62,368 nt of DNA from an uncultured Bradyrhizobium sp. (GTDB lineage Bacteria; Pseudomonadota; Alphaproteobacteria; Rhizobiales; Xanthobacteraceae). The DNA is taken from NCBI RefSeq assembly GCF_936928535.1, contig NZ_CAKZHY010000124.1:1-62368 (forward strand), in the 5' to 3' direction. The notes beneath the pieces are model-generated. The model did not search any database and was not told the origin of the DNA. It saw only the letters and a list, made by a program, of their open reading frames with translations. The first letter of the stretch is position 1; every line of letters starts with the position of its first letter. A program made the position numbers and the translations under genes. Below are positions 43,343-51,899 of the stretch, one piece after another.

Positions 43343-43966
43343 CTAACTGCCGTTGGCATCGAGCATTCCGAGCCGCTCCGCGATCGAGACAAGCTCTGCC
43401 AGCGAATGAACTTGCATCTTCTCCATCACCTGGTGGCGGTGAGCTTTCACTGTTCGCTCGGTCGTCCCCAACTCGTATGCGATCTGCTTGTTGATCTTGC
43501 CGCGGACAATGAGATCAAACACCTGCCGTTCACGCTGGGTCAGCCTGGCGAGGTGCGCGCGGAACACGTCCAGCCTGCCCCGTTGGCTCCGCACGGTGTC
43601 CTGCCGCACCAGCGCACGTTCGATCGCGTCAAGCAGCAACTCCGACGAGACCGGCTTGGTCAGAAAATCTTCCGCCCCGGCCTTGATTGTCCGCACGGTC
43701 GTCGGCGTATCGGCATGCCCGGTCAGGAAAATGATCGGCAACGTCGAGCCCGACGCAACCAGCCGGCTCTGCAATTCGGGGCCGCTCAGTCCCGGTATCA
43801 GCACGTCGAGCAGAATGCAGCCGGGCTGATCGTCACCTGGCGCGGCGTCCAGCAGCTCCTGCGCCGACGCATAGGTCGCGACGTCATAGCCGGCGAGCTT
43901 CAGCCGGCGTGCGATCGCCGTCCGGAACGATGCGTCGTCATCGACCACATGGATCAGGCCGGGCAC
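43343..43966 (-). CDS. FixJ/NarL-type response regulator (REC-LuxR HTH)
   Basis: The 207-residue protein is a receiver (HVVDDDASFRTAIARR, Asp55 in LLDVLIPG, LTGHAD, LTKPVS) followed by a LuxR-type HTH (RLTQRERQVFDLIVRGKINK, TERTVKAHRHQVMEKM). It resembles FixJ/NodW/TtrR. It should bind DNA when phosphorylated by an unlinked or nearby histidine kinase. It is transcribed away from the FixK-like gene, with about 300 bases and a perfect inverted repeat between them. Confidence 0.92.
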   Translation of the reverse strand: MPGLIHVVDDDASFRTAIARRLKLAGYDVATYASAQELLDAAPGDDQPGCILLDVLIPGLSGPELQSRLVASGSTLPIIFLTGHADTPTTVRTIKAGAEDFLTKPVSSELLLDAIERALVRQDTVRSQRGRLDVFRAHLARLTQRERQVFDLIVRGKINKQIAYELGTTERTVKAHRHQVMEKMQVHSLAELVSIAERLGMLDANGS

Positions 43967-44101
43967 TCTTCACCTATCGCAAAGTTCAATGATGGCGATG
44001 AAGACCGAAACGATATTCGGCAAATTGAACGAAAATCAAAATATGTGAATCCACACGACACTCTTCCAACGGCAGCAAAAGGCTTCTCAATCCGCGCAAC
44101 A

Positions 44102-44135
44102 AAGGTTCATTGTGCCCCTAGGTACAATGAACCTT
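44102..44135. promoter_or_regulatory. Perfect 12-bp inverted repeat between FixJ-like and FixK-like genes
   Basis: aaggttcattgt (44102-44113) and acaatgaacctt (44124-44135) are perfectly complementary around a ten-base spacer (gcccctaggt). It lies 136 bases from the FixJ-like start and 130 bases from the FixK-like start. A dyad of this length in a divergent regulatory gap is typical of an operator; a transcript hairpin is possible but no T-run follows. Confidence 0.65.
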
Positions 44136-44265
44136 AGGACAATGGATGGGAATACCGCGTTAGTCGTAAATCAACTGGAGCGGGAGTGGGACAGCGCGGG
44201 CGCATTTCCTGCCGGGAGATTTCCATCTGACAGACCAATTCGGCGTCGAGCTGAGGAGTTGGCCT

Positions 44266-44949
44266 ATGTTCGTTCGCATCACCACGGATTCCGCACCGCG
44301 CCCCAATTCGCTCCGCGACCTCGGCATGACCAGCTCTTCGACGACGATGGTCAGTCTGAGCGAATTTTCATACAGGAAAGGTACTGAAGTCTACGGCGAG
44401 AAAGAACCCGCCGAATATGTTTATCAGATCAAGTCTGGGGCGGTGCGGAGCTATAAGCTGCTGTCGGATGGTCGCAGGCAGATCGGCGCCTTTCATCTCG
44501 CGGGCGATATCTTCGGCCTGGAGAATGGCAGCGAGCACCGGTTCACGGCGGAGGCGATCGTCGACACCACAGTACGTCTCGTCAAGCGGCAGAGCCTCGA
44601 ACTGGTCGCCGAGAACGACGCCGTCGTCGCCAGGAACCTGCTCAGCATGACCACGAACAATCTCCAGCACGCGGAAGACCATATGCTGCTGCTCGGGCGC
44701 AAGACCTCGCTGGAGCGCGTTGCGGCGTTCCTGCTCGAGATGGACAAGCGGCTGACCGCGGCCGGTGTCATGGCCCTGCCGATGTCGAGGCGCGATATCG
44801 CCGACTATCTCGGGCTGACGCTGGAGACCGTTTCACGCGCCTTGTCGCGATTGCACGAGCTCGGCATCATCGGCTTTATCGGCAACACGCAGCGCCAGAT
44901 CGTGTTGGTGGACCGGCACCAGCTTGCAAGCCTCGAGCTGCCAGCTTGA
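44266..44949 (+). CDS. FixK/FNR-family transcription regulator, cysteine-free
   Basis: The 227-residue protein has the CRP cyclic-nucleotide fold (GAVRSYKLLSDGRRQIGAFH, GDIFGLENGSEHRFTAEAI), the dimerisation helix and an HTH, SRRDIADYLGLTLETVSRAL. The recognition helix keeps E-T-V-S-R, the residues with which FNR and FixK contact TTGA. It has no cysteine at all, so it cannot carry an oxygen-sensing Fe-S cluster or be oxidised like FixK2; its activity is probably set by its level. The ATG at 44266 has gaggag seven bases upstream. It is the best candidate to bind the TTGA-N6-TCAA boxes in this window. Confidence 0.92.
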   Translation: MFVRITTDSAPRPNSLRDLGMTSSSTTMVSLSEFSYRKGTEVYGEKEPAEYVYQIKSGAVRSYKLLSDGRRQIGAFHLAGDIFGLENGSEHRFTAEAIVDTTVRLVKRQSLELVAENDAVVARNLLSMTTNNLQHAEDHMLLLGRKTSLERVAAFLLEMDKRLTAAGVMALPMSRRDIADYLGLTLETVSRALSRLHELGIIGFIGNTQRQIVLVDRHQLASLELPA

Positions 44950-44965
44950 TCTGACAGGAAGCCTA

Positions 44966-45460
44966 CTACTGGTCGTTGATCAATCCAACGTGGTCGAGCG
45001 TCTTGCGCAAGACCTCGAACAGGATCGCGGCTGACCAGCCGAACAGCAGCACGCCGTTCATCGCGGTCAGCGGCCCGATCAGCCGCCAATCGCGCACCGG
45101 CGTGATGTCGCCATAGCCAAGCGTCGTGTAGTTGACGAAGGCGAAATAGACGAGGTCGCTTTCGGGAGCGGCCACGGCCTGGATGATGCCATAGGTCCAA
45201 GCCCATACCAGGACTTCTAGCGCATGCGCGACTTGCAGGACCGCTGCTGTCGCAACCATCACCCCCATCAGGTGCAATCTCGGCCGCTCAACCGTTCGAA
45301 GACCCGCGCTGCGAGCAATTGCGATGGCGACGACGGTGACCAGCGCGTGGATGCCGATATTGATCGCGCTGATCAGCGCGCCGACCGTCAATTGCAACAG
45401 CATAAGGGTCGACCAGACCTCAATCGCAGAGCCTGCCCGACAGCCCGCGCTGTCCGGCAT
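44966..45460 (-). CDS. Two-span potassium-channel-like protein
   Basis: The 164-residue product has the K+ selectivity filter in NYTTLGYGDITP, flanked by inner helices (FVNYTTLG preceded by a pore helix; LTAMNGVLLFGWSAAILFEV after), plus two helices in the N-terminal half. It probably conducts K+ as a tetramer; there is no regulatory RCK domain. The ATG at 45460 was chosen for its gggggg site; an upstream ATG at 45487 has none. An FNR/FixK box lies 53 bases upstream. Confidence 0.85.
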   Translation of the reverse strand: MPDSAGCRAGSAIEVWSTLMLLQLTVGALISAINIGIHALVTVVAIAIARSAGLRTVERPRLHLMGVMVATAAVLQVAHALEVLVWAWTYGIIQAVAAPESDLVYFAFVNYTTLGYGDITPVRDWRLIGPLTAMNGVLLFGWSAAILFEVLRKTLDHVGLINDQ

Positions 45461-45512
45461 CGCGCCCCCCGGGGGCCGGACCTCCATTCAAGAGGGGCTG
45501 CGGTCGTCGACG

Positions 45513-45526
45513 TTGATTTGAGTCAA
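45513..45526. promoter_or_regulatory. FNR/FixK-type box upstream of the channel gene
   Basis: ttgatttgagtcaa overlaps the stop codon of the AI-2E-type gene (45523-45525) and sits 53 bases before the channel start, so the site is embedded in coding sequence. Confidence 0.65.
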
Positions 45527-46614
45527 CGGTCAGCAGTAACGTCCCGCGCCGGCGTAAGCCGCTCGATGCGGATCCAGGCCGCCGTGAGCTCCCAGGCCAC
45601 CGCCAGGATGATCGGCCCGATGAAAAGCCCGATGATCCCGTGCGCGAGCGTTCCGCCGATCACCCCGATCAGGATCACGAGCGTCGGCGTGGTCAATCCC
45701 CTGCCCATGACCATCGGCTTCAAGATGTTGTCGAGAAGTCCCACGACGATGAAGAACACCGTCAGCGGGAGCGCCACGGTCACATCCTTGGCCATCCAGA
45801 TCCAGATCACGACGGGAATGAGGACAATGGCCGCACCGATCTGCACGATCGACAGGAGCAGAACGATGATGGCGAGCAAGCCCGCGCTCGGAATGGCGGC
45901 GAGCTTGAAGCCGATGCCGGCCAGCAGCGCCTGAATGATCGCAACCCCGATTACGCCTTGCGACACGGCGCGGATGGTCGCACCGCTGAGCTCCATGAAG
46001 TGCTCGCTCTGCTCCGGCACGATCCGACGCAGGAAGCTTCGGATCGCGCCGGCGAGTTGCGGCCCGTATGGAAACAGAAATCCGGCGACCAGTACCGACA
46101 GCAGGAACTGCAGCGTGCCGATCCCGGCGCTGCCGGCGAAAGACAGCATGGTTCCGGCGAGCGGCTTCAGATACGGTGCCACTTCGCGCAGCAGCGCGCG
46201 GACATTGGTGTAAGCCAGGGTCCAGAGATCGAACAGCTGCGGACCGATCAACGGCCAGCTCCTGATTTGCTCCGGTGCGGCCTGAAGCGCGAGATCGCCG
46301 GTGCCGATCTGGCTTGCGATGTCCCTGATCCCCTCGATGGCGCTGACGCCCAGCCACGCCGCCGGACCGATTACAATGCCGAGCATGATCAGGCCGAGAA
46401 TGGTTGCCGCGGTTCGGGGACGACCGCCGAGACGCTTCGCGAGCCAGCTGAAGGCGGGATAAAACGCCACCGCCAGAACCGCGCTCCAGGTCAGGATCGG
46501 CACGAACGGCTTGATGATCAGGAAGGTCCACACGACCAGCAGTCCGAGCAATGCAAGCCGGATCACGAGCTGGATCACGTCATCAGCGAAGAGAAACTGG
46601 CGAATCGTTTTCAA
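45523..46614 (-). CDS. AI-2E/PerM-family transporter
   Basis: The 363-residue protein has about eight membrane helices in the AI-2E pattern: a two-helix start (LALLGLLVVWTFLIIKPFVP), a middle soluble region (about 90-150) and the late DNILKPMVMGRGLTTPTLVI and GTLAHGIIGLFIGPIILAV. Family members export autoinducer-2 or act as Na+/H+ antiporters; the role here is unknown. It starts at a TTG (46614) without a strong ribosome site. An FNR/FixK box lies 64 bases upstream. Confidence 0.88.
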   Translation of the reverse strand: MKTIRQFLFADDVIQLVIRLALLGLLVVWTFLIIKPFVPILTWSAVLAVAFYPAFSWLAKRLGGRPRTAATILGLIMLGIVIGPAAWLGVSAIEGIRDIASQIGTGDLALQAAPEQIRSWPLIGPQLFDLWTLAYTNVRALLREVAPYLKPLAGTMLSFAGSAGIGTLQFLLSVLVAGFLFPYGPQLAGAIRSFLRRIVPEQSEHFMELSGATIRAVSQGVIGVAIIQALLAGIGFKLAAIPSAGLLAIIVLLLSIVQIGAAIVLIPVVIWIWMAKDVTVALPLTVFFIVVGLLDNILKPMVMGRGLTTPTLVILIGVIGGTLAHGIIGLFIGPIILAVAWELTAAWIRIERLTPARDVTADR

Positions 46615-46677
46615 GGCGAGGCCCCTGTCTGCGTGAGCGTTGCCTCCTCAAGGAGAGACCAACCTCACGCAGCAGGC

Positions 46678-46691
46678 TTGACCCAGATCAA
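46678..46691. promoter_or_regulatory. FNR/FixK-type box upstream of the AI-2E-type gene
   Basis: ttgacccagatcaa matches TTGA-N6-TCAA, 64 bases before the TTG start at 46614. Confidence 0.65.
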
Positions 46692-46874
46692 GCCAGATGG
46701 CGGCCGAGCCAGCGGCATCGATCCGGCCTGCTATTTCCTGGGACGTTTGAGAGGCACTGCAGTGCCTGGACAGATCTTTGATCGATTGGGATAGGCGGCG
46801 TGCGCGATCGGCGTCGCGGTTGCACTCAGTTCAGCGGCTCCCGACGATCAAACAGAAGATCGATCGAGGCGGCC

Positions 46875-46967
46875 TTAGAGATCGACCTTCAGCTTTTCTG
46901 CTGTAAAGAGAAAGAGCGCTTCGAAGCTCGCGAACGTAGCCAAGATCAAGACAAGGGATTGAAGCAT
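46875..46967 (-). CDS. 30-residue membrane peptide
   Basis: The frame MLQSLVLILATFASFEALFL continues for ten residues to KLKVDL: one hydrophobic helix and a charged C-terminus. A gggagg site lies six bases before the ATG at 46967, which strongly supports translation. It is not in the usual gene-length range and I know no family. It resembles in style the membrane peptide at 59487. Confidence 0.6.
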   Translation of the reverse strand: MLQSLVLILATFASFEALFLFTAEKLKVDL

Positions 46968-47556
46968 GCGGCCCTCCCGTTCGGATTAAGGGAGCGTAAC
47001 GAAGTATGGTTAATAAAAGCTAAGCCGCGCGTGTTCCCCACACGAATGAACGCCCGCCGACAACCGGCGCCAGCCAAGACCCTCAAGCGGCCGCACCGGC
47101 GCCGTGACCGCAGTGTGCATGGTGGCCATTCGAAGCCTAACGGTCGCAACCGAACCGCAATGCGCCCTGCTCTTCTTCGGTCGCCCAGGCGGTGAAGGCG
47201 TGAAGGCGCGCTCGACGTGCATCAGCTCAAACCTACGTCGCGCACAACGGCGCTTGGCGAGTGCACGTTGGATTGTGCGTCCATCCACTTAAGTAATTGA
47301 TTTTGTTGTGTTCTGGCGGAAGGGGTGTCTTGTCAACCTCGTTGATTCAACTGGACTTTCCTCGCACCTCGGAAAAATAGCTACGGTGTTTGCAACGGTC
47401 GTCCCAGCGACATCTCAACCGTAGATTTTTCCGCCGGTAAACGAGGCTTGCACCCTGCTGCCTGCATTCAATACGGCCGCGGGGCGGATCAATTTGGCTG
47501 ATCGGGCAATCTGGCGGTCAAGCTGAGGCGCACACGGACACCTGAGTACAGGTCGT
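46968..47556. other. Non-coding stretch with a large imperfect hairpin
   Basis: I see no gene here. At 47370-47433 cggaaaaatagctacggt is mirrored by accgtagatttttccg: nine plus seven paired bases with a two-base bulge and a 30-base loop. It could be an RNA hairpin, an element end or a scar. The segment immediately precedes the tRNA-like remnant. Confidence 0.5.
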
Positions 47557-47646
47557 GGTCGAGTAGCTCAGCCATTTGGCTTTCGCCCTCACGGACCACT
47601 TTTCTTATAACCACGGGTCTTGGGTTCGAGTCCCAGCGCGCCACCA
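47557..47646 (+). tRNA. tRNA-like remnant: intact 3' half, degenerate 5' half
   Basis: From about 47608 the sequence reads as the 3' half of a tRNA: anticodon loop cttataa (TAT), stem strand ccacg, a T-arm with ggttcgagtccc and an encoded CCA end. Upstream, a D-arm-like tagctcag at 47564 is present, but acceptor and anticodon stems do not pair and the distance is about 13 bases too long. I think it is not a working tRNA: either a decayed tRNA gene or the 3'-half scar that an integrase leaves at an attachment site. Confidence 0.45.
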
Positions 47647-47660
47647 AAATCTTCAGCAAG

Positions 47661-48281
47661 TCAGCCACTTATACGAAATCTTTTTCTTCCATTTTCGTTG
47701 CGCGAAACAGGCAACGTTAGTGCCGTCCTGCGGTCAGCGTGCCTCCCCCTCTCCCCGATATCGCGGCTGATGCCGGGCTGCAATTCGGCAATGTCGGTGA
47801 AAACATCGGCTTGTCTGCGCAGTTCATCTGCAATCATTGGCGGCTGGCTGTTAATCGTTGAGACTACAGTAACGTGCACCCCATGTCGCTGCATCGCAGC
47901 CACGAGTGAGCGGAAATCTCCATCGCCTGAGAAGAGCACCATCCTGTCGATGTGGGGAGCAAGCTCCAGCGCATCAACGGCAAGTTCAATATCCATATTG
48001 CCCTTGATCTTGCGACGTCCACCTGAGTCGATGAACGATTTGGTCGCCTTAGTGACAACCGTGTAGCCGTTGTAGTCCAGCCAATCGATCAATGGGCGGA
48101 TCGACGAGAACTCCTCGTCCTCGATGACCGCAGTGTAGTAGAACGCACGGAGAAGCGTCCCATGGCGCATGAACTCCTGCAAAAGTCGCTTGTAGTCTAT
48201 ATCGAACCCAAGGGCCTTCGACGTCGCGTAGAGATTTGCACCGTCGATAAGCAGCGCGATCTTGCTTGTTTTAGATGACAT
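47661..48281 (-). CDS. NYN-domain (LabA/DUF88) putative ribonuclease
   Basis: The 206-residue protein starts with KIALLIDGANLYATSKALGF, the NYN signature with the first catalytic Asp and Asn, and has MDIELAVDALELA and VLFSGDGDFRSLVAAMQRHG with the remaining acidic residues. NYN proteins are PIN-like, metal-dependent RNases or RNA-processing factors. The ATG at 48281 begins the conserved part. It is the first gene inside the accessory region, next to the tRNA remnant. Confidence 0.9.
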   Translation of the reverse strand: MSSKTSKIALLIDGANLYATSKALGFDIDYKRLLQEFMRHGTLLRAFYYTAVIEDEEFSSIRPLIDWLDYNGYTVVTKATKSFIDSGGRRKIKGNMDIELAVDALELAPHIDRMVLFSGDGDFRSLVAAMQRHGVHVTVVSTINSQPPMIADELRRQADVFTDIAELQPGISRDIGERGRHADRRTALTLPVSRNENGRKRFRISG

Positions 48282-48994
48282 GATGCCAATACTCAGCGCG
48301 TTGCGGATCAACAACGATGCGCAATGCTAGGGTGGATTTCGGAATGAAATAATGAGCCGCCAGTTTAGCGGCCTCTTTAAAAAGTACGGCATTATCCAGC
48401 GCGCGACAGAGAAGCTGCGCAGTTTGCCACCACAAGCAACTAAAGTGTCGCCCCGCTTGCGAGTTTAACCCGCACCAAATTGATCAAGGCGAGTATTGGT
48501 AATAGAGAAAATCTACACAGAGACCATTTGAATTGCAATGTCGCAGCGACGGTAAGTCGCATCCGAGGTGTCAATCTACTCCTTAGACCATCATGATCTC
48601 AAACGCCAAGCGGGCAACCGTTCCTGTTGTCTCTGATTTGAGTCAACGACCGCCTCTTCATTTGCAAGCAAAGCTTGTCCGCGATGGACGTAAACATGTC
48701 AAACTTGATATCATTTTCCTCTGCAAGGCCTGACGTAATCTGCCACGCGGTACTGCCAGCAGCCCATGTCTACAACACGATTGAACTCTCCGATGGCTGG
48801 CTTGCTGAGGTTGAGTTCGACAATCTGCTTCATGAAGGATATGGCAAGTCTGAACCTGATGCGGGCCGTGATGCTTTGCCCGCATCAGTCTCGGCAGGAA
48901 CAATTCCTTGCAGGCGTCTGGACTTGCTCTGTAGTGCATGATGCCAAAGTCGCTCAAAGAGGTAGTGGTCAACGGCAAAGCGGTGAAATACCGG
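48282..48994. other. Mostly non-coding stretch with one weak open frame and an FNR-like half box
   Basis: A plus-strand frame at 48684-48941 (MDVNMSNLISFSSARPDVIC at the start) has somewhat protein-like composition but no ribosome site and no family. ctgatttgagtcaa at 48633-48646 differs from the FNR/FixK box by one base and lies 38 bases before that ATG. I would not call a gene here with confidence. Confidence 0.35.
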
Positions 48995-49318
48995 TCAAAC
49001 TAGGCGCAAACTTACGAGCTTGCTCCGCGCCACATCAATCAGGTCGAGCAGACGGTCCGATTGGTCGATCAATGCGTTCTTCGCAAAGGTGCCGTGGACC
49101 TCGCGCAAAATGACACGGATGCATTTATTCGCAAGCTCTAGGACATATAGGGCGCGGGTCGCATCCTCACGGCTTCTTATCCCTGTGACGTCGAGCGAGG
49201 ATACTACCCCACTGATCGCTCCCAGCCGCTTGGCGACGGCGCAAGACGTCGAATCGGTTTGAGACGTGTTTGGAGAGGGATCCGTCGCTACATCCAACAT
49301 GTCGGGTGAGTTCTCCAA
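48995..49318 (-). CDS. Small helical protein, paralogue of the gene at 56459
   Basis: The 107-residue protein (TTG at 49318, or ATG at 49300) aligns along its core with the one at 56459: here AKRLGAISGVVSSLDVTGIR, REDATRALYVLELANKCI, LLDLIDVARSKLVS. The shared positions are hydrophobic and spaced as in helices. No named family. Two diverged copies on the same strand, 7.5 kb apart, in accessory DNA suggest a mobile-element cargo or duplicated local gene. Confidence 0.65.
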   Translation of the reverse strand: MENSPDMLDVATDPSPNTSQTDSTSCAVAKRLGAISGVVSSLDVTGIRSREDATRALYVLELANKCIRVILREVHGTFAKNALIDQSDRLLDLIDVARSKLVSLRLV

Positions 49319-49386
49319 TTGATGAGCCCGAATCTCTCCGTTTCGGTGTTGTCGACCACGAAAGCGAACTGCACCGGCTTAAAGGC

Positions 49387-49414
49387 GGGCCGCCGAAAGT
49401 GAAATCGGCGGCCC
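49387..49414. terminator. Strong stem-loop
   Basis: gggccgccga (49387-49396) and tcggcggccc (49405-49414) form a perfect 10-bp stem with an eight-base loop. On the minus strand it follows the MASE4 kinase stop (49604) by about 190 bases with a short T-rich tail, so it may end that operon. Confidence 0.5.
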
Positions 49415-49603
49415 TGTTGTTTCGATGCGACCGCAAAAGCGATTGCACCGATAATCACTTCAAGTATGCGGCCAACATGGCACGCCGATCCATCTTCCGT
49501 AGCTCGGTCGATTGCGAGCTCGTAGGTTTACGAGGGTAGTTCTACGAGGTTCCGTGGCTCGACTGGGGCCGCCTCGGACGAGAGGGGGTTTTTCGGCTAC
49601 CGC

Positions 49604-51232
49604 TCAATTCGCGGCGGCATCAGGACGCATGATCGGCAAATTGATCTCGAACTGCGCACCGCTGCCCAGGTTGGAAAATGCCAGAAGTTGTCCTCCGTGG
49701 CGTTCGACAATCAAGCGGCAGATAGCTAGTCCCAACCCCATTCCCTGAGCTTTACTAGTGACGAACGCATCGAAGATCGTGTCCAGTTTCTCCGGACTGA
49801 TGCCGGGGCCAGAGTCGATGACCTTGATGCTGATCCCGTCGTTCGGCCGCTTTTCAGTGGTCAGTCGCAGCACACGACCGCTGCCAACTGCATCCATGGC
49901 CTCAATCGCATTGCGAATCAGGTTGAGAATGACTTCTTGTAGTTGTCCGCGATGGCCCCAGACGACCGGCAGACCCGGCATCAACTCGGCTCGCGTTTCG
50001 ATCCGGCGCTCCATCAACTCGCCCTGCATGGTGTCGAGGACGCGCAACGCCATGTCGTTCACATCGATGGGCTTCAGCTCCTGATTGTGTGCCCTGAACA
50101 AGTCGCGAATATTGTCGAATATCTGGCTCGCGCGATGACCCTCACTGACGATGTTGTTGAGCGCGGATCGGGCCTTTCCGAGATCCGGCGGGCTGTGCCC
50201 GAGAAACCGCAACGCCGTGCTTCCGCGCATCACGATCGTGGCCAGCGGCTGCTTCACTTCATGAGAGATCGAAGCAACCACGGCCTCCAGGTTCATCAGC
50301 TTGTTTTCGCGCTCGCGTCGGAGCATCAGATTCGCGCGAGCGAGGCGGGTGTACGATCCCGTCGTCTCCGTCAGCAGAATGACGAGAACGATCGTTGACG
50401 TTGCGAGCGACAGAATCCGGCTCACATAGAATCCGAGACTGAAGCGGACGACGGTAAGGGCCAGCTCGCCTATCAAGGCGCAGGCTACGACCATCAGCCA
50501 GAGGTCGAGTACCGAGCGGCGGTGCCCCCATAAACAGGCAAGCGCAAGTGCACATATGATCAGGTCGAAGAAAGGAATGTATGTGCCCAGCGGCGTGAGA
50601 CCCGATGCGCTGAGGAACAGGCGCGGCAGATAGCGATCCCAGACGACCGCCGCCCATACCAGCGCCAACACGAGACTAACGATGAGCGCGACGCACCACC
50701 CGATCGCCGACGACATCGAGCCTTGTACCCCGTATGGCTCGTCTTTCAAGCATGCGTATATTCCGAGAGAGATCGGAAAACCGAGATGCCAGAAGATATA
50801 GAGCCAAGCAGTCGTTTGCAGACCCGCACCGAGAAGACCCGTTTCCGAGAACGCACCAGGAAATGTGAGCGCATGGGGGATGACGATGAGCGCCGTGAAG
50901 AGATATCCCCCCGACAGGACCAAGAGTCCGCGCAGGCGCGAAATTGAGAAGTGGCCGAACAGCAAGATCGCGGTGATCAGGTCGGTGACCAATATCGTTG
51001 CATTTAAGAATGGAATGAACGCGGCAAAGCGAGGCAGCGGCGTTGCCGCAAATGGAGCTACCGCCGCAACGGCGATCGCGAGAGCCGCGACGGCTGCAAG
51101 CGCGGTCCAGTTCTGCCTGCGCGTCGGCTGGAGGTTGATGAGCCCTATGTCCGCGCCGAGCGTCCCTTCAGGTGCCGCAAGGTTGTCATTGCGCCCCTCA
51201 ACCGCGGAGTCTGGGACCGCGTCTTTGCTCAT
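49604..51232 (-). CDS. MASE4-type membrane sensor histidine kinase
   Basis: The 542-residue protein has an N-terminal MASE4-like sensor with about eight membrane helices (TAILLFGHFSISRLRGLLVL, ALIVIPHALTFPGAFSETGL), a short linker, the HisKA His in SISHEVKQPLATIV, and an ATPase (NAIEAM, DSGPGIS, GMGLGLAI). MASE4 senses a signal from within the membrane; the ligand is unknown. Its ATG overlaps the stop of the FixJ-like regulator gene (ATGA), so it forms a cognate pair with it, under an FNR/FixK box. Confidence 0.9.
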   Translation of the reverse strand: MSKDAVPDSAVEGRNDNLAAPEGTLGADIGLINLQPTRRQNWTALAAVAALAIAVAAVAPFAATPLPRFAAFIPFLNATILVTDLITAILLFGHFSISRLRGLLVLSGGYLFTALIVIPHALTFPGAFSETGLLGAGLQTTAWLYIFWHLGFPISLGIYACLKDEPYGVQGSMSSAIGWCVALIVSLVLALVWAAVVWDRYLPRLFLSASGLTPLGTYIPFFDLIICALALACLWGHRRSVLDLWLMVVACALIGELALTVVRFSLGFYVSRILSLATSTIVLVILLTETTGSYTRLARANLMLRRERENKLMNLEAVVASISHEVKQPLATIVMRGSTALRFLGHSPPDLGKARSALNNIVSEGHRASQIFDNIRDLFRAHNQELKPIDVNDMALRVLDTMQGELMERRIETRAELMPGLPVVWGHRGQLQEVILNLIRNAIEAMDAVGSGRVLRLTTEKRPNDGISIKVIDSGPGISPEKLDTIFDAFVTSKAQGMGLGLAICRLIVERHGGQLLAFSNLGSGAQFEINLPIMRPDAAAN

Positions 51233-51849
51233 TTGATCGATTGTGAAACGTTGCCTGAGAGCCAAACACGGACCAAATCAGCCAACCCCTTCGCCGATGT
51301 CTTTTCCATGATATGAGCACGGTGGAATTCCACGGTGCGCGGGCTGATGCCGAGTGCAATTGCGATCTCCTTGTTCGACTTGCCCGTCACAAGCCCTTCG
51401 AACACTTCGGTCTCGCGGGAGGTCAGTGTTTGCAGCGCGCGCCGGGCGATTTCGACATCGGCCGCTCCGATCTCGCTCATTCGACGGCGCAAGGCAGCCT
51501 CGATCGCGGCCAACAGGACATCGGCCTCGAACGGCTTCTCCAGAAAATCCACGGCTCCCATCTTCATGGCCGCCACAGCCATCGTGACGTCGCCGTGGCC
51601 GGTGATCAGCATCAGCGGCAACGCGGCGCCTGCGGACCGCAGTCGCTTGAGCAGCGTCAGGCCATCGATGCCGGGCATTCGGACGTCGCTTACGATGCAA
51701 CCCGGCTCAAGATCGTCGCCTCGCGCAAGCAGTTCCTCAGCCCTAGCGTAGGCGCGAACCGCGTAGCCAGCATCATTGAGCAGTTCGAGCAGAGACTCCC
51801 GCATCGGCAGGTCATCTTCCACGACATGGATGACGGCTTCGCCAGGCAA
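51229..51849 (-). CDS. FixJ-like response regulator paired with the MASE4 kinase
   Basis: The 206-residue protein has a receiver (HVVEDDLPMRESLLELL, Asp in CIVSDVRMPGID, LITGHGD, LEKPFE) and a LuxR-type HTH (LTSRETEVFEGLVTGKSNKE, SPRTVEFHRAHIMEKT). It is the FixJ/TtrR group. It is translationally coupled to the kinase, so the pair resembles a FixLJ-like two-component system in which MASE4 replaces the haem-PAS sensor. Confidence 0.92.
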   Translation of the reverse strand: MPGEAVIHVVEDDLPMRESLLELLNDAGYAVRAYARAEELLARGDDLEPGCIVSDVRMPGIDGLTLLKRLRSAGAALPLMLITGHGDVTMAVAAMKMGAVDFLEKPFEADVLLAAIEAALRRRMSEIGAADVEIARRALQTLTSRETEVFEGLVTGKSNKEIAIALGISPRTVEFHRAHIMEKTSAKGLADLVRVWLSGNVSQSIK

Positions 51850-51899
51850 GAGCGGCTCCTCCCAGATAGAACCGGATAGCAGCGTCGAACAATGCTGGA

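Noticed and set aside
44021..44044. ttgaacgaaaatcaa as another FixK box
   Set aside because: The spacer is seven bases rather than six, so it does not fit the dimer site.
44112..44387. A 91-codon plus-strand frame overlapping the FixK-like start
   Set aside because: Starts in the inverted-repeat element, no ribosome site, overlaps the well-supported regulator gene in another frame.
47104..47292. A 62-codon plus-strand frame before the tRNA remnant
   Set aside because: Composition is random-like (Arg/Ser) and there is no ribosome site.
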